Both the position numbers and the translations under genes were made by a program. From the NCBI GenBank assembly GCA_002724395.1, contig PBOR01000052.1:42938-106937 (forward strand): a stretch of DNA of 64,000 nt, given 5' to 3'. The notes under the pieces are model-generated. The model did not search any database. It saw only the letters and a list, made by a program, of their open reading frames with translations, and had not been told where the DNA came from. The stretch is from Rhodospirillaceae bacterium (GTDB lineage: Bacteria; Pseudomonadota; Alphaproteobacteria; UBA8366). Shown here one piece after another: positions 24,628 through 33,959 of the stretch. Numbering within the stretch: position 1 is the stretch's first letter; each line of letters opens with the position of its first letter.

Positions 24628-24648
24628 TGCAATTAATAATTATTTGCA
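24628..24648. promoter_or_regulatory. Fur-like palindrome upstream of fur
   Basis: TGCAATTAATAATTATTTGCA, 9 of 10 symmetric pairs. Confidence 0.7.
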
Positions 24649-24685
24649 ATAAATGTTTTGACTCTATCGCGCCAATTGTTATTTT

Positions 24686-24728
24686 TGCGAATGATAATGA
24701 ATATCAATGATAATGATAATTAATAGCA
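24686..24728. promoter_or_regulatory. Fur box cluster upstream of DUF4856 gene
   Basis: TGCGAATGATAATGAATATCAATGATAATGATAATTAATAGCA, repeated GATAAT hexamers as in classical Fur boxes. Confidence 0.75.
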
Positions 24729-24751
24729 AAATGTGAGATGAGAAGTTTCCA

Positions 24752-26197
24752 ATGCGAAAGACATATTCTTTGATAGGCGCGGGTGGGTTAATGCTCGCGA
24801 TGGCATCGACTGCTGCACTCGCGGATGGCGATGTATATGGTCCGTTTCCAGTTACCGTAAAAGATTATAGTGGCAAGAAAACCAATTCAGTTGCCTATTC
24901 CGGCCAAATTGCGCGACATGCGCTGCACGATTCACTAAAGAAATTAGCTTCAAAAGGTAACGGCAGTCCAAACGCTGACCTTAAAGCTAAAATGATGTCT
25001 TATTTTAAGGGCAAGGATAAAGGCCGCACGATTATAGCACCCAAGACAAAAGGCCCATATGTGGTCAAACAAACTACTATCGATGGGATCTCAAAGAAAA
25101 AAAATATCGCGGGAAAGACTTATAAAGGTGTTATTAGCGGAATGCCGAGCAATATGACCGGGCCAGAGTTGGTTGCTTTTTGGATCGATAAGGCCTCTTC
25201 AGCTAAAAAAGGTGTCGATTACGCTAATGGGTATGACTACAGCCAGCTCATCTCAAAATTCATAATGGGAGCGATGATGTACAACCAGGCGGTTGACAAT
25301 TATCTCGATGAAAAGTTGAGCGCAACAAAGAAGCCCAATGATAAGCCTTACAAAAAAGGAAAGCATTACACTGGTAAGGAACACTCCTGGGATGAAGGAT
25401 TTGGCTATTTTGGGGCACCCGCACATACTTTGAAACTTACACCGCGCCAGGTTTATGAGATTGCTAAACAAGGTAAAAAATCGAAGCCTAAGAAAAATGC
25501 TCTGAAGTTTGCCGATTACAACAAAGACGGAAAGGTAGACCTCAAATCCGAACACACCTTCGGACCTGCGTATTACGCGGCGGGCTTCGATGCAGGGGCC
25601 TATGGCAAAAGCAATGGCACCAATTATCTGCACACAATTGTAAAGGCCTTTATCGATGGACGAAAGTTGATTACATCGGCCAAGGGTGAGAAGCTATCCG
25701 ACGCCCAGCGTTCGAAGCTGCGCGCATATGCAGCTGTCATTGGCAACAACTGGCAGAAAGTACTAGCCGAAGCGACATACAAGTATGCGGGTTCCGTATA
25801 CAAGTCGATGGCTAAGCTGCAGACGATTATGGAAGCTAAGGGTGATACTAAAAAACAGCTTCGCAAATACATCAAGTATTGGGGTGAGCTTAAAGGTTTC
25901 GCGCTAGCGCTCCAAACTGGTAAGGATAATCTTGGCGAAACCGCAACCCGCCTAAACCGGATGATCGGATACGGACCGCTGATGCTAAATCTGAGCCAAG
26001 TAAAGGATATTGATAGCAAGGGCAACTATGTGCGCGATCAAGGCTCGTCCTGGGGCGAGTACATGTTGCATATGGCAAAACTCCAAAAGCTGCTTGTAGA
26101 TAAGTTCGGCGTTAAGGCCCGCAAGAACACAATCACAGGTGACTTGGCGGACCTTGCTAAGAAGCTTGGCGGCGGAAAATCGGTCGAAAACGACTAA
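24752..26197 (+). CDS. DUF4856-type (imelysin-like) exported protein
   Basis: Signal peptide; KEHSWDEGFGYFGAP motif; Fur boxes upstream. Confidence 0.75.
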   Translation: MRKTYSLIGAGGLMLAMASTAALADGDVYGPFPVTVKDYSGKKTNSVAYSGQIARHALHDSLKKLASKGNGSPNADLKAKMMSYFKGKDKGRTIIAPKTKGPYVVKQTTIDGISKKKNIAGKTYKGVISGMPSNMTGPELVAFWIDKASSAKKGVDYANGYDYSQLISKFIMGAMMYNQAVDNYLDEKLSATKKPNDKPYKKGKHYTGKEHSWDEGFGYFGAPAHTLKLTPRQVYEIAKQGKKSKPKKNALKFADYNKDGKVDLKSEHTFGPAYYAAGFDAGAYGKSNGTNYLHTIVKAFIDGRKLITSAKGEKLSDAQRSKLRAYAAVIGNNWQKVLAEATYKYAGSVYKSMAKLQTIMEAKGDTKKQLRKYIKYWGELKGFALALQTGKDNLGETATRLNRMIGYGPLMLNLSQVKDIDSKGNYVRDQGSSWGEYMLHMAKLQKLLVDKFGVKARKNTITGDLADLAKKLGGGKSVEND

Positions 26198-26211
26198 GTT
26201 AATAAAGTATC

Positions 26212-26252
26212 GCGGCGGCTCGAAATTATATTTTGAGCCGTCGCAGTTTTTT
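26212..26252 (+). terminator. Rho-independent terminator between DUF4856 gene and fusion gene
   Basis: GCGGCGGCTCGAAA (26212-26225) pairs with TTTTGAGCCGTCGC (26231-26244), followed by AGTTTTTTTT. Confidence 0.85.
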
Positions 26253-26265
26253 TTGGGAAGGCACC

Positions 26266-28278
26266 ATGGGCGGGCTTGTTGAAGAATACTTACTGGAATT
26301 GACCGGTCCTTTGCTAAACCCCCAAAAACGTATTTTTGTTGGCTTCTTGGCAAGTGCCTTTGTTGTTGCCTTTTCAGTCCAGCTTCTTATTTATCGAATG
26401 AACTTCAAGCAGGCCCTAAAGGAACTTTGCGCCGCAAAAATTTGGTGGTCGCAGTCGGCACGAGCCGACTACAAGCTAATGGCTATTAATCAAGCCCTGA
26501 TGATGGGCATAGCACCGTTATTGATATCCAAACTAGTCTTAGCCACAATATTGTTCGAAAGTCTTCATGTTTGGTTCAACGGAAGACCGGCGTTGCTGCC
26601 TGACCTGCCAGGATGGACGATAGCCGCTCTATTTACGGTAAGTGTATTCCTACTTGATGATCTGTCGAAGTACTTTGTTCATCGTGCACTGCATCGCTGG
26701 CCGATGTTTTGGGCATTTCATCGGGTTCATCACTCTGCGGAAAAGTTGACACCCTTCACTGTCTTCCGGACCCATCCAATTGAAGCAATTATCTTTACCC
26801 TTCGAACAAGCATAGTTCAGGCACTCGTCATTGCCGGGTTTTTATTCTTCTTCTCCGAACGAGCTGATCTATTGACTGTTCTTGGCGCAAATATCTTCTT
26901 GTTCGTATTCAATGCGGTTGGCTCAAATCTGCGTCACTCGCATGTTTGGATAAGCTATGGTGCGTTCGTTGAACGGTTCCTAATCTCTCCAGCCCAACAT
27001 CAAATCCATCATTCTATAGATCCACGTCACCACGATCGCAATTTTGGCGTTGTTCTTGCTGTTTGGGATTGGATATTCGGCACCTTAGTGTTGGCTGGTG
27101 CCAAACAAAATTTGCGCTTCGGCATTTTGGGGACCGTTCGGCACGATTTGGCGGCTCTCTATATTTTGCCTTTCTCGGCATCGGTGCGATCGCTCGGGTT
27201 TAATTTACGAAAGGAATTCTTGAAAATGGTCCGATTTGTCAACCTCCGTCTCAGGCGCCCGACCATGATTGGCATCTTCTTCCTAATGGCGCTTATAACT
27301 GGCAGCCCATTTATAACTAGTGCCGCTTCCAGTGCTGATTTGAACATCTATTCCCATCGCCAGCCTTTTCTGATCAAGCCGTTCCTAGATGCTTATCAGA
27401 AGGAAACTGGCACTAATATAAATATTGTTTACGCCTCCAAAGGTCTGGCGCAACGTCTACAAGCAGAAGGCGCGCGCAGTCCTGCCGATGTCATCCTTAC
27501 AGTCGATATCGCTCGGCTCTATGTGTATGCCGACAAGAAATTGCTCCAGCCGGCGGAATCCCCGATTTTGGCAGCGAATATTCCTGCGCATATGCGCGAC
27601 CCGGGAGATCGTTGGTTCGCATTTTCCAAGCGTGCTCGTATAATCGCGGTCTCAAAAAGGGCCAAGGATGTCTCCCAAATAAAACGTTATGAAGACCTGG
27701 CTAATCCTAGATGGAGGGGTCGCATTTGCTCTCGCCCTGGCAGTCACGTTTATAATCGTGCGCTGATCGCTTCCGTAATCTATACCTCTGGTAAAGCTAA
27801 AGCAGAACAATGGGCGAAAGGTGTTGTCGCTAATTTGGCGCGGCGACCGCAAGGCAACGATCGGGCACAGGTCAAGGCCATTTACGAGGGCGTCTGCGAT
27901 ATAGCTATCATCAACAACTACTATTTCGGGAAGCTTAAGTATTCTGACAAGCCGGACCAACAAAAATGGGCTAGCTCAGTAAATTTGATTTTCCCCAATC
28001 AGGGTGATCGAGGTTCACATGTAAACATCTCCGGCGGCGGTATCGCCAAACACTCACCGAACAAGGCCGAAGCCACCCGTTTCTTGGAGTTCTTGACTTC
28101 TGAAAAGGCGCAGCGATTATACGGATCAATCAATTTTGAATACCCGGTAAATGCTGCGGTAGCGCCACCAAAGGAATTAGAGTCCTGGGGAAAGTTCAGC
28201 GAACACAAAATGCCGATCATCCGGATTGCGGAACTGGCGCCGGAGGCCCAGAAAATAATCGATCGGGTTGGTTGGTAG
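26266..28278 (+). CDS. Fusion: N-terminal sterol desaturase/fatty-acid hydroxylase membrane domain plus C-terminal Fe3+ ABC transporter substrate-binding protein
   Basis: N-terminal His boxes HRALH, HRVHHS, HQIHH. C-terminal ADLNIYSHRQPFLIKPFLDAYQKETGTNINIVYASKGL...VYNRALIASVIYTSGK typical of FbpA/FutA. ATG at 26266 favoured over the ORF start at 26233. Confidence 0.85.
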   Translation: MGGLVEEYLLELTGPLLNPQKRIFVGFLASAFVVAFSVQLLIYRMNFKQALKELCAAKIWWSQSARADYKLMAINQALMMGIAPLLISKLVLATILFESLHVWFNGRPALLPDLPGWTIAALFTVSVFLLDDLSKYFVHRALHRWPMFWAFHRVHHSAEKLTPFTVFRTHPIEAIIFTLRTSIVQALVIAGFLFFFSERADLLTVLGANIFLFVFNAVGSNLRHSHVWISYGAFVERFLISPAQHQIHHSIDPRHHDRNFGVVLAVWDWIFGTLVLAGAKQNLRFGILGTVRHDLAALYILPFSASVRSLGFNLRKEFLKMVRFVNLRLRRPTMIGIFFLMALITGSPFITSAASSADLNIYSHRQPFLIKPFLDAYQKETGTNINIVYASKGLAQRLQAEGARSPADVILTVDIARLYVYADKKLLQPAESPILAANIPAHMRDPGDRWFAFSKRARIIAVSKRAKDVSQIKRYEDLANPRWRGRICSRPGSHVYNRALIASVIYTSGKAKAEQWAKGVVANLARRPQGNDRAQVKAIYEGVCDIAIINNYYFGKLKYSDKPDQQKWASSVNLIFPNQGDRGSHVNISGGGIAKHSPNKAEATRFLEFLTSEKAQRLYGSINFEYPVNAAVAPPKELESWGKFSEHKMPIIRIAELAPEAQKIIDRVGW

Positions 28279-29933
28279 ATTCTTTTCCTACCTGGATTGT
28301 GGGTCTGCGCCTCGGCAGGCCGAGCCCATGGACGCTAGCCACGTCCTTTATCGCTTTAATTTTCTGCGCGCCAATTGTAGCTGTCTTAATTACTGCTGCG
28401 GGCGATAGTGCGGGTCTTTGGCAACATCTATTCGAAACGGTCGTACCGAGATACGTCACCAATACTCTCGTCTTAATGGCAGGGGTAGGTATTATTAGCC
28501 TGTTTTTCGGCATTACTAGCGCCTGGGTTGTCGTTCGGTATGCGTTTATCGGCAGACGAATATATCAATGGATACTGCTATTGCCAGCAGCCATTCCAGG
28601 TTACCTAATTGCCTATACCTATACGGATTTTCTCGAATTCGCGGGTCCCGTGCAGAATTTTCTGCGTACTTTCTTCGGGTGGCAATCCGCACGCGATTAC
28701 TGGTTTCCTGAAATTCGGTCGATGGGCGGCGCAATGCTCGTAATGGGTGCCGTGCTATACCCATATATCTATATCATGGCGCGGACCGCTTTTTTGCTGA
28801 CACCATCATCCTATTTTGAGGTTGCCCAAGTTTCGGGTCGAAATATATTTTGGTCGGTTGCGCTTCCCTTGGCTCGCCCGGCAATTGTGGCAGGCTTGGC
28901 GCTTGTGTTGATGGAAACAATCTCCGATTTCGGAACAGTGGAGTATTTTGCTGTCGAAACGTTAACTCTTGGAATTTTTAATGTGTGGTTAGGGATGAAT
29001 AATCTGACCGCTGCGGCGCAAATTGCATCGTGCGCGTTTCTCTTCATCATATTTCTTTTAGTCTTAGAAATTTTGGCGCGGGCAAAACGGCGCTTTATCG
29101 ATTCAACTCGACGCTCGGTTTCACTAATTGCGAAGCCGGTCTCGGGCTGGCGCGCAGCATTCTGTGCAACCGTTTGTCTTATTCCAGTGATTGTAGGTTT
29201 TGTTGTTCCGGTCGGTGTACTCATAGGATTCATTTTGCAGGGTTATTCGGTAACTCTCAACACTACTATCATTCATGCAGCTGGAAATTCGATCTTAATT
29301 GGCTTCTCCGTAGCGGTTCTTGTCGTGGCTACATCGCTTTTTATGGGACTAGTCGTCGCCTTTAACCAAAACAAGGCGGTCCGGGGTTTAGCGGCAATAT
29401 CATCTTTCGGTTATGCGTTTCCAGGCACAATCCTTGCCGTGGGCGTGGTAACAGCGGGTGGCGCACTCGACACCCAATTAGCAGCATTAGTCAAACAGAA
29501 CTTCGGTTTGGAATATTCCGGCTGGTTAACAAGCGGTTTTGCTTTGGTGGTTTTTGCCTGTGTTGTGCGTTTTCAGGCGGTAGGCTACGGCGCTGTCAAA
29601 TCCGGCCTAGCGCGCATATCGACAAGCATGATCGAAGCAAGCCGCGTCCTTGGCTACGGGTTTGGCAGAACGATGGGCAAGGTCATTCTTCCGATGATTC
29701 GTCTCTCATGTATTGCTGGGGGTCTTTTAGTATTCGTCGATGTTATGAAGGAGCTGCCCATGACATTGCTGTTACGACCATTCAATTTTGATACGCTTGC
29801 AACGTATGTCTATCAGTTTGCTAAAGACGAATTGCTTGAGGAAGCAGCCCTTCCAGCACTAGCGATTGTTTTAACCGGTATCATTCCCGTCATTCTGATG
29901 AACGCCGTCTTTAATCGATTCAGGAATTCCTGA
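28272..29933 (+). CDS. Fe3+ ABC transporter permease (FbpB-like, two permease domains)
   Basis: Multi-TM protein with EVAQVSGRNIFWSVALPLARPAIVAG and IEASRVLGYGFGRTMGKVILPMIR EAA loops. Confidence 0.92.
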   Translation: MVDSFPTWIVGLRLGRPSPWTLATSFIALIFCAPIVAVLITAAGDSAGLWQHLFETVVPRYVTNTLVLMAGVGIISLFFGITSAWVVVRYAFIGRRIYQWILLLPAAIPGYLIAYTYTDFLEFAGPVQNFLRTFFGWQSARDYWFPEIRSMGGAMLVMGAVLYPYIYIMARTAFLLTPSSYFEVAQVSGRNIFWSVALPLARPAIVAGLALVLMETISDFGTVEYFAVETLTLGIFNVWLGMNNLTAAAQIASCAFLFIIFLLVLEILARAKRRFIDSTRRSVSLIAKPVSGWRAAFCATVCLIPVIVGFVVPVGVLIGFILQGYSVTLNTTIIHAAGNSILIGFSVAVLVVATSLFMGLVVAFNQNKAVRGLAAISSFGYAFPGTILAVGVVTAGGALDTQLAALVKQNFGLEYSGWLTSGFALVVFACVVRFQAVGYGAVKSGLARISTSMIEASRVLGYGFGRTMGKVILPMIRLSCIAGGLLVFVDVMKELPMTLLLRPFNFDTLATYVYQFAKDELLEEAALPALAIVLTGIIPVILMNAVFNRFRNS

Positions 29934-30010
29934 TAGGTGGTATGAATTTTGAATTTTTGACTGAAGATACGGTATATGCCAACAATTTTTGTTGCTGTGT
30001 TGCGAGTTAT

Positions 30011-30859
30011 TTAAAACTGCAAAACCTTGCGTGTTTGGAGTTCTGCCATAAGCTTACCATCGCTTGAGCGTGTTAAAGTGGCTGTTGATGTGTAGCCTGT
30101 ATCGGTTAACGTGATTTTGTGCAGTTGATAGATGATCGCTTCGTTAGAAGCGCAATTAGCAAAATAAAAAACGTCACGTTCAACAGTGCCCATTGCTAAG
30201 GCATCAATGCCGCGTTCTGCATAGGCTGTTTTGGTAAAGCGCAATTCGCAAATATCTGCAATCAGTGGATAGGCTGCGAAATACACCAGCGAGACGCCAT
30301 TAATATCATAGAAAGGATTGAGTTCGTATTGGGTCTCGAAAATGGGGTCGGTCCAGCTCACCCCGCGATGTTTGCGATATACTTTACCAAATTCGGGCAT
30401 CGCGGCTTGTTCAGGTATCGAAAAATCTGGCGGCAATAATGGCTCGCCGCGGGTAAGCGCTTTATTGTCATCGCCCTCGCGGCTTGAGAATGTCGACATT
30501 AATGCGGCCTTTATGGTTGCCGTTGCATGCGTGGCTTTATCGCTTGTATCAGAATCTAATGTTCCTTTGGTCTCACTAAAAAATAAACTGGCTCCATAAC
30601 GACTTATGTCTGCATCAAGTATCAATTCGTCATTCTCCTTAAACCCGTCTAGGCCGGGCTTGATAGAATATTTCAAGCGGGTAAAAGTTGCATACAGTCG
30701 ATTGCCGATCGAGTCTTCAAGTCGGCTCGACACCGTATTCAGTCCATCGCATATTAAATTCCAATGGAGATCACCTAGCTCGCGACAGAGCCAGGCCTCT
30801 GATAACCCGAGATAGCCAAGCGCAGGCATGCCGAGTTCGTAGTGGCGCGTTTTTTTCAT
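30011..30859 (-). CDS. LnmK-like / Pnap_2097-like biosynthetic protein (putative double hot-dog acyltransferase/decarboxylase)
   Basis: YELGMPALGYLGLSEAWLCRELGDLHWNLI N-terminus; overlaps an ACP gene by ATGA. Family call from memory. Confidence 0.6.
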   Translation of the reverse strand: MKKTRHYELGMPALGYLGLSEAWLCRELGDLHWNLICDGLNTVSSRLEDSIGNRLYATFTRLKYSIKPGLDGFKENDELILDADISRYGASLFFSETKGTLDSDTSDKATHATATIKAALMSTFSSREGDDNKALTRGEPLLPPDFSIPEQAAMPEFGKVYRKHRGVSWTDPIFETQYELNPFYDINGVSLVYFAAYPLIADICELRFTKTAYAERGIDALAMGTVERDVFYFANCASNEAIIYQLHKITLTDTGYTSTATLTRSSDGKLMAELQTRKVLQF

Positions 30860-31101
30860 TTGTTTTTGTCATCAGCGATTGATTGGGTGGCGCAATAGGA
30901 AATAATTGATTGGAGGCAATCAAACTGGATCCAATCTGCATCGGGAATATTTAATTGAGCTGCATGTTGAATTGCCACACGAAATTCTACCAGATCGAAA
31001 CTATCGATGCCGATTTCGCTAAAGGTGGTTGGGTAATCGTTGGCTGTAAGGTGAGGAAAATATTCCTCTATCAAAACTTGGATGTGCGTGTTTGCGGTCA
31101 T
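30856..31101 (-). CDS. Acyl carrier protein
   Basis: 81 aa; phosphopantetheine-site motif EIGIDSFDLVEFRVAI. Confidence 0.85.
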   Translation of the reverse strand: MTANTHIQVLIEEYFPHLTANDYPTTFSEIGIDSFDLVEFRVAIQHAAQLNIPDADWIQFDCLQSIISYCATQSIADDKNK

Positions 31102-32105
31102 GGTTCTTTATTCGTTGTTTTTGCGGGGCATTGCTTGAAATGGTTTCTTAGACCACCGCCGGAATGGTTTGCGAAGTCACATAGTGCTCCATTCACCAGC
31201 TCTTTGCCTAGAGACGGTTTATAATGCACCGGATCAAAGCTAAAAAATGTTGCCGGGCGGTTTAAGGCGACGCGGCTGAAATCATGCATATTGTTAAAGC
31301 TTCGACGTAATTCTCTCCGTAGCCGGTCAAGGGCAGCTCCTAAATTATGTGCCTTTATTAATGTCATCACATGATGGCTGATGGGGTTTATAAGAACCAC
31401 ATATTTGATGTTGTGCTCATCAAGGAGCATCCGAATTGATTGAAGTACTTGGAGCCGCTTTTCTGAGAAACGAAATCCCCTGTATAAATTGTTGTATGCA
31501 ACGACAAGTTGCGGCTTGACCGCCCGTGGATCGTTTTGCAACGCTTTCATTTGCCGGTCCCGTTTAAACGCCTCTTCCAGGTTGGTCATGCCATTTGAGT
31601 TCGTATGAGAGGGGGTGCCGCTAAGGAAACGATATAGGCTCTTGATACTTAGGCGCAAAACCGGCCAGCCGATTAGTTGGTCGATTGATGATAACTGCGT
31701 TTGCGCGACGAACTCTTTTTCGGATCTGTAGGGGTAAAGGCCTTCGTTAAACATCTCTAAATCGAACCCAATGACGACAAGCTTTTGCTTATTCAGTGAT
31801 TGGCGGAGGTAGTAATATATCTCCTCAGGCAATGCCCCAGCAAAGGCGGCATTGAAAAAGCGTGGCCCAACCAGACTGGTAGGGTCGATATAGCCGATCT
31901 TGCTATTCCCCAGCAACAGGCCTTCATGGGAGTAGCGGCGCTGGTTACGAAGTTTGAGTTGCCGTTCACCACCCGCATAATCGCCCGTCCAATTGGTCCC
32001 AAAGTAATGGTAAGGGTCGGCTGTGATTGTGATAGCCATAATGATTGTTAGCATAAGGCCGATGGTCGTGATGCTTGCTACGAGATATCGTCTGAGTTGT
32101 TTCAT
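31098..32105 (-). CDS. SGNH-hydrolase-like membrane-anchored protein (DltD/AlgJ-like role)
   Basis: N-terminal TM; GNSK in the SGNH block I position; C-terminal DPVHYKPSLG (DxxH). Adjacent to MBOAT. Confidence 0.65.
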   Translation of the reverse strand: MKQLRRYLVASITTIGLMLTIIMAITITADPYHYFGTNWTGDYAGGERQLKLRNQRRYSHEGLLLGNSKIGYIDPTSLVGPRFFNAAFAGALPEEIYYYLRQSLNKQKLVVIGFDLEMFNEGLYPYRSEKEFVAQTQLSSIDQLIGWPVLRLSIKSLYRFLSGTPSHTNSNGMTNLEEAFKRDRQMKALQNDPRAVKPQLVVAYNNLYRGFRFSEKRLQVLQSIRMLLDEHNIKYVVLINPISHHVMTLIKAHNLGAALDRLRRELRRSFNNMHDFSRVALNRPATFFSFDPVHYKPSLGKELVNGALCDFANHSGGGLRNHFKQCPAKTTNKEP

Positions 32106-32114
32106 CCTGGCACT

Positions 32115-33722
32115 CTAGAACTGGAAGTAAATAAATTCGGTAACGGTTGAAAGGTGGGAAATGGCGAACGCCAGGCAAATGCCCGTCGCAACCGCCCAGA
32201 ATAGTGTTGGGCGCCAGGTAATATTTAGCCAAGAAGATTGTGAGGAAATATTTACATACGGCCGGCCATAGCGTGCTATCAGCGCAGGCGTAAATCGGGA
32301 AAATATTTGCAGTGTGTTGGGCATGGCAAGGCAGACGGGGATAATGCAGAGGACACCGAGCAAACGCATCTTGGTTAAACCAATCAGATCGTTAGGCGAT
32401 ACACCTTCGAAAATGATGCCAAATGCGGCAAGAAAATCGGAATACTCAATCGCGTACGGTAAAAAGGAAACTGGCAGAGAGATGCCGTTTGAGCCGCAAA
32501 TAGCACCTAAGATTACAAGCGCACTGGCAACCGACTCTGCTCTAAAAAATACAAAGGCGACCATGACCGCGGTCATGGTCAAAAGCCAGCCCGGGAATTT
32601 CGCAATTAGTGTATGCGCTGAGGCCTGGCGTCCCCGTAGCTGGCGCCAGGCTAAAAATAGGATCACATATCCCCCGTGCAAAAAGCCGAATATAATAAAA
32701 GTCCAGCCAGCACCGTGCCATAAACCACTAAGAAAAAAGGTGATGAAGGTCGGAACCGCGAGGGCAATAATAAATCGGCGGATACTATCACGAGGCCAGC
32801 CTATTACGCGGCCAGTCAGGCGGGCTGCGATGGGTTCGTAAACATAATCAAGCAAAAAACGAGTCAAGCTGATATGCCAACGCTGCCAAAACTCGGCTAT
32901 GTTTGTCGCTTTAAACGGGGAGTTGAAATTAGCCGGCAGCACGATTCCGAACATTCGAGCGATGCCCAATGCCATATCGGAATAACCTGAGAAATCAAAA
33001 TATAGCTGCAGCGGGTATAGAGTGACGGCACTCCAAGCCTCAAAGAAACTTATCGGCGTTCCAAGCGATGCTGCCGTAAATACTGGTGTTACCAATGGGG
33101 CAATCGCATCTGCGATAAGTACTTTTTTTGCTAGGCCAACACTGAAAATACTGATTCCCACAGCCAGGTTCATGAGAATAAGGCGCGACCGGAAGTACTT
33201 GCCAAATTGTGGCATCATATCAGCGTGGTGAACAATCGGTCCGGCGATCAATTGCGGGAAGAAAGTCACGAATAATGCGTACCGGACTAGGGAGTTTTCC
33301 CGTTTGACCCTAAAGTGCACATCCACCAAATAGGCAATCTGTTGGAAAGTAAAAAATGATAGTCCAATAGGTAGAATAATTTCCTCTAAATGCCAATTAG
33401 TGCCGCTCGTATCGTTGACCACTGATACAAAGAAATTTGCATATTTGAAGTACCCCAGTAGTGACAAATTAACGACGATCCCCAGTACTAGCCAAAAACG
33501 ACTTCTGCCATTACTGGCAAAACGACTGATGGCGAAATTAAACAGTACTGAAAATGCCAGGAGAAAAGTGAGGTTCGGGTTCCACCAGCTGAAAAACACG
33601 AAGGAAGCTAGAACAAGCCACGCTAAGTCATATGTTTTATACTTTGATTGTTTTAAAAGATAGTAAATACATAGGGTTATGGGAAGGAACGCCAGTATGA
33701 AGATATAAGAGTTAAAAAGCAT
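32115..33722 (-). CDS. MBOAT family O-acyltransferase (AlgI/DltB-like)
   Basis: LYFDFSGYSDMALGIARMFG; FNSPFKATNIAEFWQRWHISLTRFLLDYVY; GLWHGAGWTFIIFGFLHG. Confidence 0.95.
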   Translation of the reverse strand: MLFNSYIFILAFLPITLCIYYLLKQSKYKTYDLAWLVLASFVFFSWWNPNLTFLLAFSVLFNFAISRFASNGRSRFWLVLGIVVNLSLLGYFKYANFFVSVVNDTSGTNWHLEEIILPIGLSFFTFQQIAYLVDVHFRVKRENSLVRYALFVTFFPQLIAGPIVHHADMMPQFGKYFRSRLILMNLAVGISIFSVGLAKKVLIADAIAPLVTPVFTAASLGTPISFFEAWSAVTLYPLQLYFDFSGYSDMALGIARMFGIVLPANFNSPFKATNIAEFWQRWHISLTRFLLDYVYEPIAARLTGRVIGWPRDSIRRFIIALAVPTFITFFLSGLWHGAGWTFIIFGFLHGGYVILFLAWRQLRGRQASAHTLIAKFPGWLLTMTAVMVAFVFFRAESVASALVILGAICGSNGISLPVSFLPYAIEYSDFLAAFGIIFEGVSPNDLIGLTKMRLLGVLCIIPVCLAMPNTLQIFSRFTPALIARYGRPYVNISSQSSWLNITWRPTLFWAVATGICLAFAISHLSTVTEFIYFQF

Positions 33723-33959
33723 ATTGCCCTATATACCCTGTGGCGCCCAATGGTTGAATCGCCATCCAAAGCGTCAATAATACGAATTTGAGCATACGAC
33801 TTATAACCACCAACATGATTATTGCTAGTGCTAATTCCCGTGAGGACTGGCCGCAGATATTATTATGGGATATGAAGCCCGGGACAAAGGAATGCAGGCC
33901 ATAGGGTAGTATGACTTTTCAACACTCAATTGGTTCTGTGAAGTAAACCCATTAGTTCA

